A stretch of 52,474 bases of DNA from Acetatifactor sp. GTDB lineage: Bacteria > Bacillota > Clostridia > Lachnospirales > Lachnospiraceae. Under the pieces are notes generated by a model. It ran no database searches and was not told the origin of the DNA. It saw only the letters and a list, made by a program, of their open reading frames with translations. This document shows, piece after piece, positions 42,596 through 50,997 of the stretch; positions within the stretch are counted from its first letter, which is position 1, and each line of letters opens with the position of its first letter. The stretch lies in assembly GCA_029055435.1 (NCBI GenBank), contig JAIDDH010000028.1:1-52474 (forward strand), given 5' to 3'. Made by a program: the position numbers and the translations under genes.

Positions 42596-43810
42596 TTACA
42601 AATTGTCGAGTGCGGAGTACATAGTGAGCATAGGAGCCATACATGCGGCAATCAAGCCGCCCACCACAACAGCCAGCACAATGATAATCATTGGCTCCAT
42701 GGCTGCCATCAGAGACTGCACCGCCATCTCCACCTCTTCATCGTAGTAATCCGCCAGTTTATCCAGCATCTCCTCCGTATTACCGGCCTCCTCGCCGATA
42801 CGAATCATGTGATACACCATGGGCGGAAACAAACCGCACTCCTCCAGCGGTCTAGAGAGAGGAAGTCCAATAGTGATCTCATCTTTTGCATGCTTTAACG
42901 CCTCCTGGAAAAACACATTGCTGACCACTCCGGACACGATATCAACCGCCTCGATCAAAGGAACGCCCGCTCCCAGCAGAGTGCTCAGCGTTCTCGCCGT
43001 CATGGAGGACGCGGATTTCACTGTCAGGTTACCCAGAATAGGAATCTTGATCGCCAGCCGTCCAAACACATGTTTTCCCGCATCCGTCTTGGAAAACATC
43101 ATGATTCCCACCACAATGGCAATCACCACCGGAATAATGATAAACCAGTAACCAATCAGAAAATCACTCAGAGCCACATACATCTTGGTGATACCCGGAA
43201 GCTCTGTACCCAAATCTTCAAACATAACCGAATAGTTCGGGATAACCACTACCAGCATTACAATCGAAACTATAATAGCAACCGCGCAGACCGCAATAGG
43301 ATAAATCATTGCTTTTTTGATCATAGCCTGTGTCTTGGCGCTGCTCTCCAGCTGTTCAGACACACGCTCCAGCGCTGTATCCAGATTACCAGAAGCCTCG
43401 CCCGCAGATACCATGTTAATCATCAGTTCCGGGAAAGTGCCTCTGTGCTGTTCCATGGCAAAAGCTAAACTCTCGCCTCGCTCCACGCTGACTCGGACTT
43501 CCTGCAGGGTCGCCTGCAATTTCTTGTTCTCTGTCTGCTCAGAAAGCATCTTCAGAGACTCAATCAATGTCACGCCCGCCCTGTTCATACTGACGAACTG
43601 GCGGCACATAACTCCCAAATCTCTGGCTCCGGGCTTCTTGCCGAAATCCAGTTTGATATCTTTGGATAAAGCTCCCTGCTCCTTGATGCTCAGCAACGTA
43701 AGATCTTTCTGCTTTGCCTGTTGTCTCGCCACCTCGACATTTTCCGCATCAATGGTACCTTTTACTTCCTTGCCTGTCTTATCGACGGCAACATACCCAA
43801 ATGCTGCCAT
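42596..43810 (-). CDS. pilC: PilC/GspF, pilus platform protein
   Basis: Inner-membrane platform that couples the PilB ATPase to pilin assembly. The 404 residues contain two repeated GspF domains (about 65-190 and 265-390) with three membrane helices. Landmarks are RDLGVMCRQFVSMNRAGVTL and, in the second repeat, MTARTLSTLLGAGVPLIEA. It has the usual N-terminal small domain (GYVAVDKTGKEVKGTI). It follows pilB by 30 bases. Confidence 0.93.
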   Translation of the reverse strand: MAAFGYVAVDKTGKEVKGTIDAENVEVARQQAKQKDLTLLSIKEQGALSKDIKLDFGKKPGARDLGVMCRQFVSMNRAGVTLIESLKMLSEQTENKKLQATLQEVRVSVERGESLAFAMEQHRGTFPELMINMVSAGEASGNLDTALERVSEQLESSAKTQAMIKKAMIYPIAVCAVAIIVSIVMLVVVIPNYSVMFEDLGTELPGITKMYVALSDFLIGYWFIIIPVVIAIVVGIMMFSKTDAGKHVFGRLAIKIPILGNLTVKSASSMTARTLSTLLGAGVPLIEAVDIVSGVVSNVFFQEALKHAKDEITIGLPLSRPLEECGLFPPMVYHMIRIGEEAGNTEEMLDKLADYYDEEVEMAVQSLMAAMEPMIIIVLAVVVGGLIAACMAPMLTMYSALDNL

Positions 43811-43840
43811 TCCTCATCCTCCCGCTTCTGTTAATATGAT

Positions 43841-45532
43841 CTATTCCTCAAAGGAAACTCGCATCATCTCGCTAAAGGAGGTGATACCTTCCATCACATA
43901 TTCCGTGGCGCTGATACGCAGTGTGCGCATTCCCTCCGCCATAGCCTGTTCCTTCAGGCGCTCCGCGCCTTCGCGCTTACTGATAACACGTTTCAGTGCA
44001 GGGCTCATCCTCATAATCTCATACACACCGATTCGGCCTTTATAACCCGTCTCCGCACACTGCGGGCATCCGCAGGGCTCGTAGATCGTCAATTCCTGTG
44101 TCTCAGGAACATTCATCATCTTCTTCTCATCCGGTTCCGCCTGTTTTGCCCTCTTGCACGCAGGGCAAAGTCTACGCACCAGACGCTGTGCAATAATTCC
44201 CACTACAGAATCCGCAATCAGGTAGGACTCCAGTCCCATATCCTCCAGACGGGTAACTGTACTAGCCGTGGAGTTTGTATGCAGGGTACTCACCACCAAG
44301 TGTCCCGTGATGGACGCCTGAACCGCAATGGACGCCGTCTCCTGATCTCGGATCTCACCGATCATGATAATGTCCGGGTCCTGACGCAAAATAGAACGCA
44401 ACGCCGAAGCAAAAGTCAAATCTGCCTTGTTGTTCGTCTGCACCTGATTAATGCCGTCGATATTTGCCTCCACAGGATCCTCTACCGTTATAATATTCAC
44501 ATCCTCTGTATTCAGCTCACTCAAAGCCGTATACAGCGTAGTGGACTTACCGGAACCTGTAGGTCCGGTAACCAGAATAATGCCGTGCGGATTCTTCAAT
44601 ATGTAGTCAAGCTGTTCCATCTCGTAAGGCTTCAAACCAAGCTGACTCTTCTCACGATTCAGTGCAGTCTTCATAGCAAGACGCATTACGACTTTCTCGC
44701 CGTATACCGTCGGCAGAATAGATACACGGATATCATATTCTACGCGGTCAACCATCTGGGTGATACGACCGTCCTGAGGTTTTCTCTTTTCAGAGATATC
44801 CATGCCGCCGATAATCTTGATACGGGCGATAATGGAAGACAGGACGCTGGGGCTGTAGCGCATACGCTCATACAGCGCACCATCAATTCGATAACGCACA
44901 CGGATGTAGGTCTCCATGGGCTCAATATGTATATCAGAAGCGCGCTGACGCGCCGCTTTCTCAATAATCTCCTTCACCAGTGCAACGATAGGGGAATTGC
45001 TGACCGCCTCATCCTCTGCAGCCTCGCCAGCGGTGTCCAGATTCTTTTCTTTGGCATAAGCCTCCAGTTTGGAACTCATCTCTTTCTGGCCAAAGAATTT
45101 ATCAATTGCCATCTGGATGTTTCTGCTGGTAGCCACCACAGGTTCAACCTGATAGTTGGTAATCAGATTGATATCATCCTGCGCATTGTAGTCCAGCGGG
45201 TCTGCCATTGCCACGCGAAGCACGTTCAGATTGTCCTCCCTGAAAGAATAGGGAAAAACCACATGCTTTTTCAGCACATCGATGGAAACCAAGTCTAATA
45301 TAGCTTTATCCACCGTTACATTCGCGAGGTCTACTGTGTCAAGTCCGAGCTGCTGGCTCAGCGCAAGCACCAGATTATCCTCGCTCACAATATTTTGTTC
45401 TATCAGATATTCGCCCAGCTTTTTGCCGGCCTTGCGATGCTCCCCAAGAGCTACAGTCAGCTGCTCTTCCGAGATCAGACGACTATTGACCAGAAGTTCG
45501 CCTAAGCGAACCTTTTTTCTGCCAAAATCCAT
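43841..45532 (-). CDS. pilB: PilB/GspE, pilus assembly ATPase
   Basis: Hexameric ATPase that powers pilus extension. The 563 residues start with a MshEN-type N domain made of paired motifs (RLGELLVNSRLISEEQL, KLGEYLIEQNIVSEDNL), which in related ATPases binds c-di-GMP. The core has Walker A GPTGSGKST at 323-331, an Asp box, Walker B IIMIGEIRD, a His box (LVVSTLHTN) and a four-cysteine zinc motif (CPAC and CGCPQC). It is the first gene of the operon, after a strong promoter. Confidence 0.95.
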   Translation of the reverse strand: MDFGRKKVRLGELLVNSRLISEEQLTVALGEHRKAGKKLGEYLIEQNIVSEDNLVLALSQQLGLDTVDLANVTVDKAILDLVSIDVLKKHVVFPYSFREDNLNVLRVAMADPLDYNAQDDINLITNYQVEPVVATSRNIQMAIDKFFGQKEMSSKLEAYAKEKNLDTAGEAAEDEAVSNSPIVALVKEIIEKAARQRASDIHIEPMETYIRVRYRIDGALYERMRYSPSVLSSIIARIKIIGGMDISEKRKPQDGRITQMVDRVEYDIRVSILPTVYGEKVVMRLAMKTALNREKSQLGLKPYEMEQLDYILKNPHGIILVTGPTGSGKSTTLYTALSELNTEDVNIITVEDPVEANIDGINQVQTNNKADLTFASALRSILRQDPDIIMIGEIRDQETASIAVQASITGHLVVSTLHTNSTASTVTRLEDMGLESYLIADSVVGIIAQRLVRRLCPACKRAKQAEPDEKKMMNVPETQELTIYEPCGCPQCAETGYKGRIGVYEIMRMSPALKRVISKREGAERLKEQAMAEGMRTLRISATEYVMEGITSFSEMMRVSFEE

Positions 45533-45592
45533 TTTCCATTTCCCAACCTGTCTAAATGATATAATCCGAGCAATTATTAATTTTCTATTAAC

Positions 45593-45621
45593 AGTTTACT
45601 ACTATATATAGATTATGTCAA
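45593..45621 (-). promoter_or_regulatory. Promoter of the type IV pilus operon
   Basis: On the minus strand TTGACA (45616-45621), 17 bases, TAAACT (45593-45598). It would start transcription near 45586, leaving about 54 bases before pilB. A perfect -35 and optimal spacing argue for vegetative sigma use. Confidence 0.65.
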
Positions 45622-45643
45622 GCAAAGTTGAAGCATTACTGGC

Positions 45644-45658
45644 ATTTTTCAGGTAAAT
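45644..45658. promoter_or_regulatory. Possible CodY box upstream of pilB
   Basis: ATTTTTCAGGTAAAT on the plus strand matches the CodY consensus in 11 of 15 positions, 22 bases upstream of the pilB -35. AT-rich context makes chance matches likely. The rest of the region 45660-45770 shows nothing else I can name. Confidence 0.18.
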
Positions 45659-45783
45659 TTTTAGATATTTTTACCATATATCCACCTGTCCGCCTACTCT
45701 CAGCATGTCTTATATATCTCTTTCATTCTACGAATCGTAAAATCATCAGGTTTTAAAATAGCGCAACCCACAAAACCCAAATA

Positions 45784-45818
45784 AAAAATATTGAAATCTT
45801 CCGACTTCAATATTTTCT
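45784..45818 (-). terminator. Terminator downstream of tRNA-Glu
   Basis: On the minus strand AAATATTGAA pairs with TTCAATATTT, then TTTTTTATTT-like sequence follows. An outer pairing of CAACCC-type and GGGTTGG sequences (about 45764-45829) could extend the stem. It sits about 30 bases past the tRNA 3' end. Confidence 0.65.
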
Positions 45819-45846
45819 TCGGGTTGGGCTATTCATTTGAATAGAG

Positions 45847-45918
45847 CAGCTGATAGGGGAATCGAACCCCTGTTTCCGCCGTGAGAGGGCGGCGTCTTAA
45901 CCGCTTGACCAATCAGCC
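45847..45918 (-). tRNA. tRNA-Glu, anticodon CUC
   Basis: A 72-base cloverleaf on the minus strand. The acceptor arms are GGCTGAT and ATCAGCT (a G-U at position 1:72), D arm GTC/GAC, anticodon stem CCGCC/GGCGG with loop CTCTCAC, which sets the anticodon as CTC, and T arm with GGTTCGATTCC. Discriminator base is G. CCA is not encoded. The same family of isoacceptors in Bacillus has a very similar body with anticodon TTC, supporting the identity as tRNA-Glu. It reads GAG codons. Confidence 0.95.
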
Positions 45919-45923
45919 ATTCT

Positions 45924-45959
45924 GCAAGTCCACAGTTGCGGCACAACCGTGGTACTTGC
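45924..45959 (-). other. Hairpin between the tRNA-Glu promoter and the tRNA
   Basis: On the minus strand GCAAGTACCACGGTTG pairs with CAACTGTGGACTTGC around TGCCG: a stem of 15 pairs with one bulged A and one G-U. The predicted transcription start falls inside its first arm. It may act as a leader removed by RNase P or as DNA-level structure. It ends six bases before the tRNA. Confidence 0.55.
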
Positions 45960-45961
45960 TT

Positions 45962-45990
45962 ACTATACTACATAGCAAGATAAAATGCAA
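45962..45990 (-). promoter_or_regulatory. Promoter of tRNA-Glu
   Basis: On the minus strand TTGCAT (45985-45990), 17 bases, TATAGT (45962-45967). The TSS would be near 45955. Upstream of it (45991-46020) lies a T-rich plus strand, A-rich on the minus strand, which could act as an UP element. Confidence 0.6.
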
Positions 45991-46020
45991 GCACTTTTTT
46001 TGATTTTTTTGTTTTTTCTT

Positions 46021-46337
46021 GTAACAGTTCAGACTGAGATATTGCGAGGCTGCTTCAATAGTGCCGACGGGGGAAACCGGGCGGAATCAGCAGGCGGGCT
46101 GCGGTTGGGGGTTTTCTAATAGTGCGGTTATAGTATCTTGCAATTTACGGGGCGGCTCTAAGGTGCATCCATGCACCGCAGAGCCTGAAATGCGCATCCG
46201 TGCGCATTTCCCCTGGTCTCCGGCACGCACTATAAGAAAACGCACCAACCTCCTCCAATGCCCGCTGATTCCGCCCGGTCTCCCGCCTCGCCGCCATCTG
46301 AATATAGTCCTCGCAATATCTCAGTCTGAACTGTTAC
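46021..46337. repeat. Inverted-repeat element with paired hairpins, copy 1
   Basis: A 317-bp non-coding element in the 441-base gap between polC and the tRNA. The outer arms 46021-46048 and 46310-46337 are perfect 28-base inverted repeats. Inside, the arms match imperfectly over about 100 further bases (shared CCGGGCGGAATCAGC and TTTTCT-ATAGTGCG). The centre holds hairpin A (46154-46185, GGCTCT...AGAGCC around GGTGCATCCATGCACC) and hairpin B (46187-46210, GAAATGCGCA/TGCGCATTTC). No transposase or convincing ORF. It starts 22 bases after the polC stop. Confidence 0.8.
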
Positions 46338-46359
46338 TTTTTCTTCGCAATAACAATAA

Positions 46360-49300
46360 TTATGTAGCAAAATCAAACAGACTGATCTGATTGGATTCCG
46401 GCAAATCTCCCAGAAGTCCAAGGGACGCCATCAGATCCACAATGGTCTTGGAGACCTTAGTCCTCTCCCTGAAGTCATCCCGCGACAGAAACGGTCCGTT
46501 CTTTGCAGCGGCCACAATTCCGTCCGCCGCCTTCTCCCCCAGACCTTCTATGCTGTTCAGGGAAGGCATGAGCTTGCCGTTTATAATCTGAAAATCACGG
46601 GATTTGGCCCTGAAGATGTCGATGGGCTCAAACTCAAAGCCTCTGGCGTACATCTCCTGCACTATCCGCATGTCCGCGTAGGCGTCTTTCTCCTTATTAC
46701 TCAGACTGTCCTGACGGCTCTTGTAATCCGCCATAAGATTCTCCAGATGTTTTTGCCCCTGGCACATCATCTCATAGGAAAAAGCCTTGGCGCGGATGCT
46801 GAAAAACGCGCCGTAATAAGCCAGAGGATAGTGAATCTTGCAGTAAGCAATACGCCATGCCATCATGACATAGGCCGCAGCGTGGGCTTTGGGGAACATG
46901 TACATAATCTTTTCGCAGGATTTCACATACCAGTCCGGCACATCGTGATCCAGCATATCCTGTTTCCACTCGTCCCACTGGGCGCATTTTCCCTTCGCCA
47001 CCGTGCCTTTTCGCACTGCCTCCATGATCTTAAAGGATTTCTCCGGCTCCACGCCTTTTCCAATCAGATAGGTCATAATATCGTCTCGGGTACAGATTGC
47101 CGTGGAGATCGTGGCGGTTCCGCTCCTGATCAAATCCTGAGCATTGCCCAGCCACACGTCCGTGCCGTGGGCAAGTCCCGCGATACGCACCAAATCCGAG
47201 AATGATGTGGGCGCGGCCTCTATCACCATCTGCATGGCAAAATCCGTGCCAAACTCCGGGATACCCAATGCTCCAAGCTGAGTCCCTCCTATCTGTTCCG
47301 GGGTGATGCCCAGCGCGTCCGTATACCAGAAGAGACTCATGACGTCCTGTCCGTCCAGAGGAATAGTGGTGGGATCCACCCCCGTCATATCCTGCAGCAT
47401 ACGGATCATGGTGGGATCATCGTGTCCCAGAATGTCCAGTTTCAACAGATTATGATCGATGGAATGATAGTCAAAATGGGTGGTGATAGTGCTGGTCGTC
47501 ATATCGTTTGCAGGATGCTGCACCGGGGTAAAGGAATTGATATCCTGCCCGAAGGGAAGCACCACGATACCGCCGGGATGCTGTCCGGTGCTCCTGCGCA
47601 CCCCCGTACATCCCGATGTGATACGGTTGATCTCGCTGGCGCGCTTGTGCTTTCCTCTCTCCTCAAAATAATTTTTCACATAGCCGTAGGCAGTCTTATC
47701 CGCCAATGTGGCGATGGTACCCGCGCGGAAGGTCTGCCCCGCGCCGAAGATAACCTCCGTATATTTATGGGCCTTGGACTGATATTCTCCCGAGAAATTC
47801 AAGTCGATATCAGGCTCCTTGTCCCCCTTAAAGCCAAGGAATGTCTCAAAAGGAATATCAAACCCTTCCTTGTGCAAAAGCTCTCCGCACACAGGGCAGT
47901 TTTTGTCCGGCATATCGATACCTGCCTTGCCCGCATAGGCTTTTACATCGTCCTCCTCAAAATCCACATAATGGCAGTTGCTGCAATAATAGTGGGGGCT
48001 CAGGGGATTCACCTCGGTGATGCCCGCCATGGTTGCCACAAAGGAGCTTCCCACGGAACCTCTCGAACCCACCAGATAACCATCCTCCACAGACTTCCAC
48101 ACCAGCTTCTGTGCGATAATATACATCACCGCAAAACCGTTTCCGATGATAGAGTTCAGCTCCCGCTCCAGTCTGTCCTCCACGATTTTCGGCAGATCGG
48201 GGCCATAGATCTCATGAGCCCGATGATAGCAGATCTCTCGGAGAGTCTTATCACTGTCGGGAATCACCGGCGGACATTTGTCCGGGCGCACAGGCGCGAT
48301 GGTCTCAATCATATCCGCAATCATATTAGTGTTGGTGATAACGACCTCTCTCGCCTTATCGCTCCCGAGATATGAAAACTCCTCCAGCATTTCCTCTGTG
48401 GTGTGCAGATAGAGAGGCGCCTGATTGTCGGCGTCCTCAAACCCTCTGCCCGCCATGATGATCCGCCTGTACAGCTCATCCTCCGGATCGAGGAAATGCA
48501 CGTCACAGGTGGCTACCACAGGCTTGTGGAACTGCTCTCCCAGCGCAACGATCCGCCTGTTGATATTCCGGATATCCTCCTCAGAATTAATCTCCCGAAA
48601 ACGCTCCGAGACAATCATAAAGGCATTATTGCCCACAGGCTGGATTTCCAGATAATCATAAAAATTCACCAGCCGCGCAATCTGGATATCCGACTGGCCG
48701 TCCAGAAGCGCACGATACAGTTCTCCCGCCTCGCAGGCGCTGCCGAGAATCAGTCCCTCCCGGTACTTCTCCACAAGGCTTTTGGGGATGCGGGGATGAC
48801 GGTTAAAATATGTCAGATGCGACTCGCTGACCAGACGGTACAAATTAATGCGTCCCATGTCGTTTTTGGCCAGAATGATTGCGTGATAGGTAGGCAGTCT
48901 GTGTATCAGATCCGCACTGTCCTCCCCCATCCGGTTGAGGCCGCTCAAATCGGCAACCCCGTGCTCCTCCTGCAGCATTTTGATAAATTTTACGAAAATA
49001 TGGGCGGTACACTCCGCGTCGTCCACCGCCCGGTGATGATTCTCTAAAGAGATACTCAGGGTCTTTGCCACCGCATCCAAAGTATGCTTGGCCTGATGAG
49101 GCAGAAGCACACGCGCGGCATTCATGGTATCCACATAGGTAAATTCCGCGGGATATCCCAGTCTCCTGCAGTTTTCCATGATAAAGCTCATATCAAAATT
49201 GGCATTGTGGGCCACCAGGACACAGTCTGCACAAAACTCCAGAAACTGCGGCAAAATCACATCAATCTGCGGGTACTCCATGACCATATCGTCCCGTATG

Positions 49301-50997
49301 CCCGTCAGTTTCTCGATTTCGAAGGGAATGGGCTCATCAGGATTGACAAAGGTGGAGAATCGGTCCACCATTTTTCCCTCCCGGACTTTCACGGCGCCGA
49401 TCTCAATGATTCGATTATGTACAGGGGAAAAACCGGTGGTCTCGATATCAAAGACCACAAAATCCGCCTGCAGCGTCTGTCCTTTATCTCCGGTGACAAT
49501 CTCTTTCAGATCATCCACCAGATAGGCCTCCACGCCATATAAAATCTTGAAAAAGTCCTGCTTGTTGGGATGCTCGTCCCCTTCCTTTGAGCGTTTATTC
49601 TTCTCGTCCTTCCAGAGCGCCTCCCACACATGATTGGCGTCCGTAAAGCTCTGCACCACGCCATGATCCGTTATGGCGATGGCGCGATGTCCCCACTTGT
49701 ACGCGCGCTTTACAATGTCCGAAGCCTCCGACACACCATCCATATCGCTCATCTTGGTATGACAGTGGAGCTCTACCCGCTTGCGGGGCGCAGTGTCCAT
49801 GCGGCTCACCGTAAAATCCGGTATCTTCTTGATTCCGACGATGGAGCCGATAGTCAGCTCATGGTCGAATCTATCCATCATACTGATACCCTTCAGCTTG
49901 AGGAACGCGCCGCAGGCGATATTGTCCGTAATTTCCTTCACCTGATCGTCCTGCACAAACAGCTTCACCGTCATGGTGTCCGTGAAATCCGTGACATCAA
50001 AAATAAGAATAGTCTTTTCGTTCTTGATGGCCCGCTTGTCCAGATTCAGCACCCTGCCCCGGATGACCACCTCGCCCATCTCTCCCACGATCTCGTCGAT
50101 GCGCATGGCCTCTTCCTCAAAATCCCGCCCGTAGACCACATCGGGATTGGTGCTGCGTCGAAGAGCCCGCCCGTAGCCTGAGCCCTTGTTCCATCCACCG
50201 TCCTTGGTCGCGCCCTTTTGCCGGACTGCGTCTTTCGGCCGGGTCATATCTTTCGGCTGGGCCGTATTTTTCGGTCCTGTGCCCTTCTGAGCCGTCTCCC
50301 GCTGCGCTGAGCCGTCTCCCGCTCCCTGCGAACCCTGCGGGACGTCTACCCCGGCGGAAAGACCGCTCTCCTCCCCGGCATCCACAAAACGCTCCCCCGC
50401 GTCCTCCGCGGTTCCGGCCCCGGCGCGCTCCGCAATCTCCTGCACTTTGAGTTTCAGGCGCAGAGCGTCCTCCTGCTCATATCTCCCGGTCTCCGCCTCC
50501 CGATACTCCGCCTTTACAGATACGGAAAAACCACAGCGCTCCACCAGAATTTTCTCCAGAATACGCAAAAGCTCCTCTTCCTTGCCGCGCACCAGAACCG
50601 TGTCATCCATGCGCAGTACAACCGTGCTCTCATCCGGATAGACAAGCTCCGCATTCTTGAATGCATTATATAAAATATGATTGTAATCCTGCAGCTCCAG
50701 AAGAATACTATCCCGATAGACAGACATCAGCTTTTCGGGATTGTATTGGGATGAGAGAGAAAAATGCTCATAAATCTTGACCGTCAATCCTGCATTTGGA
50801 AAAAGCTGGCCCAGAATCTCCCGCTCCACCGCCCAGATATCCTGTTTTAAGATCAGGCGGCTGCCCGACAGATAAATGCGCAGATATTCCTTGCTTCTGG
50901 TGGCGGCAACACGCTCCACCTCCGTCTGCTCCATCACATCATGCAGCGGCTTATGTAATTTTAATGAGGGAAAGACCTCAAAAAACGGTTTGCTCAT
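46360..50997 (-). CDS. polC: PolC, DNA polymerase III alpha subunit (Gram-positive type)
   Basis: Replicative polymerase of about 1545 residues with built-in proofreading. Order: N-terminal domains (1-185); a long low-complexity Lys/Gly/Pro linker (about 190-280); OB fold (about 300-395); PHP domain start (VELHCHTKMSDMDGVSEASD); DEDDh exonuclease (FVVFDIETTGFSP, about 510-680); rest of PHP; polymerase palm with a DIDLNFSGEYQ catalytic motif and a zinc motif (CSNC, CPVC); and C-terminal helix-hairpin-helix region. The frame opens at a TTG (51003), but the ATG at 50995-50997 overlaps the ispG stop as ATGA and fits better. Confidence 0.95.
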   Translation of the reverse strand: MSKPFFEVFPSLKLHKPLHDVMEQTEVERVAATRSKEYLRIYLSGSRLILKQDIWAVEREILGQLFPNAGLTVKIYEHFSLSSQYNPEKLMSVYRDSILLELQDYNHILYNAFKNAELVYPDESTVVLRMDDTVLVRGKEEELLRILEKILVERCGFSVSVKAEYREAETGRYEQEDALRLKLKVQEIAERAGAGTAEDAGERFVDAGEESGLSAGVDVPQGSQGAGDGSAQRETAQKGTGPKNTAQPKDMTRPKDAVRQKGATKDGGWNKGSGYGRALRRSTNPDVVYGRDFEEEAMRIDEIVGEMGEVVIRGRVLNLDKRAIKNEKTILIFDVTDFTDTMTVKLFVQDDQVKEITDNIACGAFLKLKGISMMDRFDHELTIGSIVGIKKIPDFTVSRMDTAPRKRVELHCHTKMSDMDGVSEASDIVKRAYKWGHRAIAITDHGVVQSFTDANHVWEALWKDEKNKRSKEGDEHPNKQDFFKILYGVEAYLVDDLKEIVTGDKGQTLQADFVVFDIETTGFSPVHNRIIEIGAVKVREGKMVDRFSTFVNPDEPIPFEIEKLTGIRDDMVMEYPQIDVILPQFLEFCADCVLVAHNANFDMSFIMENCRRLGYPAEFTYVDTMNAARVLLPHQAKHTLDAVAKTLSISLENHHRAVDDAECTAHIFVKFIKMLQEEHGVADLSGLNRMGEDSADLIHRLPTYHAIILAKNDMGRINLYRLVSESHLTYFNRHPRIPKSLVEKYREGLILGSACEAGELYRALLDGQSDIQIARLVNFYDYLEIQPVGNNAFMIVSERFREINSEEDIRNINRRIVALGEQFHKPVVATCDVHFLDPEDELYRRIIMAGRGFEDADNQAPLYLHTTEEMLEEFSYLGSDKAREVVITNTNMIADMIETIAPVRPDKCPPVIPDSDKTLREICYHRAHEIYGPDLPKIVEDRLERELNSIIGNGFAVMYIIAQKLVWKSVEDGYLVGSRGSVGSSFVATMAGITEVNPLSPHYYCSNCHYVDFEEDDVKAYAGKAGIDMPDKNCPVCGELLHKEGFDIPFETFLGFKGDKEPDIDLNFSGEYQSKAHKYTEVIFGAGQTFRAGTIATLADKTAYGYVKNYFEERGKHKRASEINRITSGCTGVRRSTGQHPGGIVVLPFGQDINSFTPVQHPANDMTTSTITTHFDYHSIDHNLLKLDILGHDDPTMIRMLQDMTGVDPTTIPLDGQDVMSLFWYTDALGITPEQIGGTQLGALGIPEFGTDFAMQMVIEAAPTSFSDLVRIAGLAHGTDVWLGNAQDLIRSGTATISTAICTRDDIMTYLIGKGVEPEKSFKIMEAVRKGTVAKGKCAQWDEWKQDMLDHDVPDWYVKSCEKIMYMFPKAHAAAYVMMAWRIAYCKIHYPLAYYGAFFSIRAKAFSYEMMCQGQKHLENLMADYKSRQDSLSNKEKDAYADMRIVQEMYARGFEFEPIDIFRAKSRDFQIINGKLMPSLNSIEGLGEKAADGIVAAAKNGPFLSRDDFRERTKVSKTIVDLMASLGLLGDLPESNQISLFDFAT

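Noticed and set aside
44279..45298. 339-codon plus-strand frame opposite pilB
   Set aside because: PilB motifs are clear on the other strand. This frame is Arg/His/Ile-rich shadow with no motif.
46061..46390. 109-codon plus-strand frame within the inverted repeat
   Set aside because: It crosses the hairpins and inverted arms, whose structure explains the sequence. No ribosome site and no protein features.
47422..48375. 317-codon plus-strand frame opposite polC
   Set aside because: PolC polymerase and zinc motifs lie on the minus strand here. No support for a plus-strand gene.
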